Below are positions 14,717 to 17,400 of a stretch of DNA of 17,400 bases, one piece after another (the stretch's first letter is position 1; each line of letters starts with the position of its first letter). The position numbers and the translations under genes are program-made. The stretch comes from Pseudomonadota bacterium. Lineage in GTDB: Bacteria > Pseudomonadota > Alphaproteobacteria > Acetobacterales > Acetobacteraceae. Under the pieces are notes generated by a model, which saw only the letters and a list, made by a program, of their open reading frames with translations, was not told the DNA's origin and made no database searches. Where the stretch lies: assembly GCA_021784255.1 (NCBI GenBank), contig JAJXSZ010000027.1:1-17400 (forward strand). Reading direction: 5' to 3'.

Positions 14717-14744
14717 GTTATCGCAGCCGACAATCGCGTGACAA
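14717..14744 (-). promoter_or_regulatory. Possible sigma-70-type promoter for the liv-hyu operon
   Basis: On the minus strand TTGTCA (-35, five of six matches) is followed after 16 bases by GATAAC (-10, four of six). This would start transcription near 14710, about 95 bases before the binding-protein ATG. In that case the T-N11-A dyad at 14653-14669 would lie downstream of the start, which is unusual for an activator site, so either this promoter or the site assignment may be wrong. Confidence 0.3.
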
Positions 14745-14803
14745 AGAGGCGTTCCGTCTGGCAGGGTCGGGAAAGCCGATGGCCGGCAAGCCGGCAGTGC
14801 AGC

Positions 14804-14811
14804 AAAAGGAG
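14804..14811 (+). promoter_or_regulatory. Shine-Dalgarno site that decides the first LysR start
   Basis: AAAAGGAG lies six bases before TTG 14818, the best ribosome site in the region. The TTG start gives the standard LysR opening M-D-L-R-R-L-R-F-F. The in-frame ATG at 14779 would add 13 residues not usual for the family. Confidence 0.72.
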
Positions 14812-14817
14812 CTCGCG

Positions 14818-15828
14818 TTGGATCTTCGGCGCTTGCGGTTTTTTGTGAAAGTCGTCGACCTGGGAAGTATCACGCGGGCGGCGGATGTCCTGCACATTGC
14901 CCAGCCGGCGTTGAGCCAGCAGATCATCATGATCGAGCGCCTTTTCGGCCAACCCCTGCTGGTGCGCGGTCGATCGGGCGTTGCGCCGACCCGGGCGGGG
15001 AGGGTCGCCTATCGCCACATCCAGTTGCTGCTGCGCCAGCTCGACCAGGCGAAGACGGAGGTCGCGGCTGCGAGCGAGGGCCTCAGCGGTCGGGTGACGG
15101 TCGGGGTTGTTCCCTACAGCTGCGCGAACGGACTCGTGCTCGCGCTGATGCAGGAGGTGACGGCGCGCTATCCGGGGATCCTTCTTCACATCCACGAGAA
15201 TTTCGAAGGCGTGCTGGCAGCGGAGCTTCTGCAGGGCAGGATGGACCTGGCCTTTCTCTATGAGCTGGCGCCGCGCGATGGACTGCTCTACTCGCCCCTG
15301 GTCGCGGAGTCGCTATCGGTGGTGGCGGCAACGGCAAGCAGCATCGCCCTGCCCCCCGGCCAGGCCGTCGATCTGGCTGCTCTTGGCGATTTTCCGTTGC
15401 TGCTGCCGAGCCGGATCCACGCCATGCGGCAGATGATCGAGGTTTGTTTCGAGGCCCAAACGACGAAACTGCGCGTGCTCGCGGAGATCGAATCTCTCGA
15501 TACGCTGGTGGCCGCGGTGCGGCAGGGGCTGGGTGCGGCCATCCTGCCGGCGCTGACCGCGAGTGCCCTGGCCCGTGAGCCGGGGATCGACGTCAAGCCT
15601 CTCGTCGGTGTTACGCGCGAGCTGATGCTTTACCTCTGCACCGCGGAGCACCACGCTCCATCGGAGGCGGTGCTCGCCGTCCACGACCTCGCAGCCGACC
15701 TTGCCGGGCGACGGCTGCCTGCTGCGCCCGCGAATGAGCCATCGCCGGATCGTCGCGGTACGGCATCACGCGGAACCGGGCGTGTGCGCAAGCGCGCGGA
15801 TGCCGCTTCGCATGCCGTCCGCCGTTAG
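14818..15828 (+). CDS. LysR-family transcriptional regulator, divergent from the liv-hyu operon
   Basis: From TTG 14818 the protein has 336 residues. The helix-turn-helix spans about 17-40 (SITRAADVLHIAQPALSQQI), followed by IERLFGQPLLVRG and TRAGRVAYRHIQLLLRQ, the linker helix. The effector-binding domain begins at about residue 92 (RVTVGVVPY). The RG-x3-GV-x2-T-x-AG pattern places it near the NAC/Cbl-type branch. The last 35 or so residues are Arg/Ala/Pro-rich, unlike the family, and are read across the 3' end of the opposite LysR gene. It is transcribed away from the binding-protein gene, the classical LysR layout, and likely senses the imported compound or an intermediate. Control of the operon is inferred from position and the T-N11-A dyad. 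Confidence 0.9.
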   Translation: MDLRRLRFFVKVVDLGSITRAADVLHIAQPALSQQIIMIERLFGQPLLVRGRSGVAPTRAGRVAYRHIQLLLRQLDQAKTEVAAASEGLSGRVTVGVVPYSCANGLVLALMQEVTARYPGILLHIHENFEGVLAAELLQGRMDLAFLYELAPRDGLLYSPLVAESLSVVAATASSIALPPGQAVDLAALGDFPLLLPSRIHAMRQMIEVCFEAQTTKLRVLAEIESLDTLVAAVRQGLGAAILPALTASALAREPGIDVKPLVGVTRELMLYLCTAEHHAPSEAVLAVHDLAADLAGRRLPAAPANEPSPDRRGTASRGTGRVRKRADAASHAVRR

Positions 15829-16755
15829 CTCGCCGACCAGCTCGAGGATGATGCCCTCGACGGCCCGCACCGAGTCAGTCACCGGAAGCTGCTCGGACGT
15901 ACCAAGGGAGACCACCGCCTCCAGCCGCGGCTGGCGGATCTGGAGCATCTGCATGCGGTCCTGCGCCGCCGCTTCGGCGAAGGCCGCGCGTGGCAGGATC
16001 GATACGCCGAGATTGGCGCGCAGTGCATCGCGCAGGGAGGAAAACGAGTCGATCTCGACAGCAATCTGCGGCGAGACGCCGATCCGGGTGAACGCAGCTT
16101 CGATCACGTTGCGGAGGAAGTGAATGTTGCTGGGCAGCAGCAACCGCATGCCAGCCAGATCGGACAGCACGACGGAACTGCGCGCAGGGCCGGGGATCGT
16201 TGCGGATTCGGAAGCGAAAAGGAACAGCTCCTCCGCGAACAGACTGCGCAGGCGCACGCCCTTGATAGGGCCGGCACCATAGACGACGGCGAGGTCGATG
16301 CGACCATTGATCAGCGAATCGCTCAGTGTTCCGGCGAAGTTGTCGTTGATCCGCAGCAACACGTCCGGGCATCGCTCCATGACGCGGCGAAGGATGGGCA
16401 ATGCCAATGTCGAAGCTGCACCATACGTTGCCAGCCCGAGAGAGACGGGGCTGAACGCAACGCTGGAGACCTTGGTGACGTCCTGTTCGGCCTGTCTGAC
16501 CTGGCGCACGATGAGCTGGGCATGGCGGTAAAGCATCTTGCCCGCTTCGGTGACACTGACCCCCGCCTGGCCTCGCGTCAGCAAGGGCCGCCCAAGGTAA
16601 AGCTCGAGGGAAGACACATGCTCGCTTAGCGTCGACTGGCTCACGCCCAGCTCGCGTGCCGCCCGTGCATAGCTGCCGCAATCGACAGCCGTCAGGAAAT
16701 ACAGGAGTTTCCTGGGATCCAGCGACGGTACGTGATGGTCCTTGTGCACGGTCAT
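15766..16755 (-). CDS. LysR-family transcriptional regulator, convergent with the other LysR gene
   Basis: From ATG 16755 the protein has 329 residues. The start is uncertain: an ATG at 16773 with the same following bases (ATGACCG) is possible, no good Shine-Dalgarno is seen for either, and the frame stays open to 16899. The helix-turn-helix is at about 28-51 (GSYARAARELGVSQSTLSEH), followed by LELYLGRPLLTRG and TEAGKMLYRHAQLIVRQV. The effector domain begins with VSLGLATYG. It resembles the LysR protein encoded on the other strand along its length (for example NDNFAGTLSDSLINGRIDLA against HENFEGVLAAELLQGRMDLA), so the two look like diverged duplicates or members of one subfamily. Its target is unknown and may be the same cluster. 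The 3' ends of the two genes overlap by 63 bp. Confidence 0.88.
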   Translation of the reverse strand: MTVHKDHHVPSLDPRKLLYFLTAVDCGSYARAARELGVSQSTLSEHVSSLELYLGRPLLTRGQAGVSVTEAGKMLYRHAQLIVRQVRQAEQDVTKVSSVAFSPVSLGLATYGAASTLALPILRRVMERCPDVLLRINDNFAGTLSDSLINGRIDLAVVYGAGPIKGVRLRSLFAEELFLFASESATIPGPARSSVVLSDLAGMRLLLPSNIHFLRNVIEAAFTRIGVSPQIAVEIDSFSSLRDALRANLGVSILPRAAFAEAAAQDRMQMLQIRQPRLEAVVSLGTSEQLPVTDSVRAVEGIILELVGELTADGMRSGIRALAHTPGSA

Positions 16756-17400
16756 TCTGGGGTGCGCGGTCATTCGCGAAAGGATACGCCGATTTTGGCG
16801 ATTAATTTTCATAGGCGTCGTTACTGCCCGGCGCAAGATCGCGGGCATCGACACCGCCTGCCTCACGCCGGCTCGCGCTCTTGTTCTGACGACAACCAAG
16901 GCTCAGGCGTTGGCGAATTTCATTTCGTTCAGCGATTCGGCGCGCATCACGTTACCATTGCTCAATCTTTTATGGCCCGCGCCTCTGGCGGAGAGCCCCG
17001 CGGGGTGAGGTAGCCGGCCCTGTGGGAGCTCTCCTCGGCCGCGCTCATGCTGCCGTCTCCTGCCGCACCGTGGCCACAGCCTCGGTAACGATCTCCAACC
17101 CCTCCCCGCTCCCGTCCAGCGCCACCACGACGACAGCTACCAGCCGCTGCAAGGCCTTGCCGATGACTTCGCCGCTGCCCGCAGCTCCGACCGCAGACCG
17201 CAGACCGAAAACCTCACGGGCGCACTCCCGACGCTTTCATCGGCGAATGCCAGGCGTCACAACCGGGACGATTCACCCCGAACCCGCCCCACCAAATGCC
17301 GGCACCAGACGGCTCATCCGCCAGGAGCGGCGGGCCTGCTGCCGGTAACGCCTGCGGAGTGATTTCTTGAGCCGTTGGTTGGGGTTTTCTCAAACAACGG
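16756..17400. other. Stretch without a recognisable gene
   Basis: No family could be recognised on either strand. On the minus strand there is a stop-to-stop frame of 63 codons (17045-17236, containing GKALQRLVAVVVVALDGSG) without a clear start. Its TGA overlaps an ATG (ATGA) that opens a 28-codon frame (16962-17048). A further minus-strand frame is open from the window edge to 17214. In DNA this rich in G+C such frames occur by chance. A short heptamer repeat, GACCGCA, is present 2.7 times at 17189-17207. The region upstream of LysR (16756-16960) presumably contains its promoter, but I see no convincing elements. Confidence 0.5.
17372..17400. terminator. Hairpin at the window edge
   Basis: CCGTTGGTTG (17372-17381) and CAAACAACGG (17391-17400) are complementary at nine of ten positions, around a nine-base loop. 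It could be a terminator of a gene beyond the window or a repeat end. The window stops at the arm, so a T-run cannot be checked. Confidence 0.35.

Noticed and set aside
17189..17207. GACCGCA repeat as part of a repeat array or CRISPR
   Set aside because: Fewer than three copies of a seven-base unit without spacers; most likely a chance microsatellite.

Overview
This is a G+C-rich Proteobacterial window, roughly two-thirds G+C by eye. It reads as an accessory catabolic island of a soil or plant-associated type, probably alphaproteobacterial; betaproteobacterial origin cannot be excluded from sequence alone. Nothing in it is ribosomal or core metabolic, and there is no tRNA, rRNA or CRISPR array. 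Genes are tightly packed with 1-14 bp overlaps.

Layout. (a) 1-2438, + strand: the end of an operon with the C-terminus of a TauB/SsuB-type ATPase, a TauC/SsuC-type permease, and a histidinol-dehydrogenase-family enzyme that resembles the sulfopropanediol (HpsN) branch. (b) 2439-3373: a decayed zone. It holds a strong hairpin, an internally deleted IS5-type transposase remnant on +, and on - a frameshifted and truncated short-chain dehydrogenase (gluconate 5-dehydrogenase-like). (c) 3374-14614, - strand: a long catabolic and uptake block. Read in transcription order it is a periplasmic binding protein, LivH, LivM, LivG, LivF, HyuA, HyuB, an SDR, a class I/II aminotransferase, then after a 150-bp gap an HpcH/HpaI-type aldolase, and finally the dead SDR. 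(d) 14615-14817: a divergent promoter region with a textbook T-N11-A dyad. (e) 14818-16755: two convergent LysR-type regulators whose 3' ends overlap by 63 bp and which look paralogous. (f) 16756-17400: no recognisable gene, only small open frames and a terminal hairpin.

How the genes may work together (inference): the Liv-type transporter would import an amino-acid-like, amide or cyclic ureide/lactam compound. HyuAB would open a ring with ATP, as in hydantoinase/5-oxoprolinase chemistry. The aminotransferase would convert the freed amino acid to a 2-oxo acid, the SDR would oxidise or reduce a hydroxyl/carbonyl, and the aldolase would cleave a hydroxylated 2-oxo acid to pyruvate plus an aldehyde. 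The LysR gene divergent from the transporter is the natural regulator. The substrate cannot be read from sequence. The separate + strand operon suggests sulfonate or related organic-acid use.

Start codons were re-chosen where Shine-Dalgarno evidence was good. The clearest cases are TTG starts for livF (10742) and for the first LysR gene (14818).
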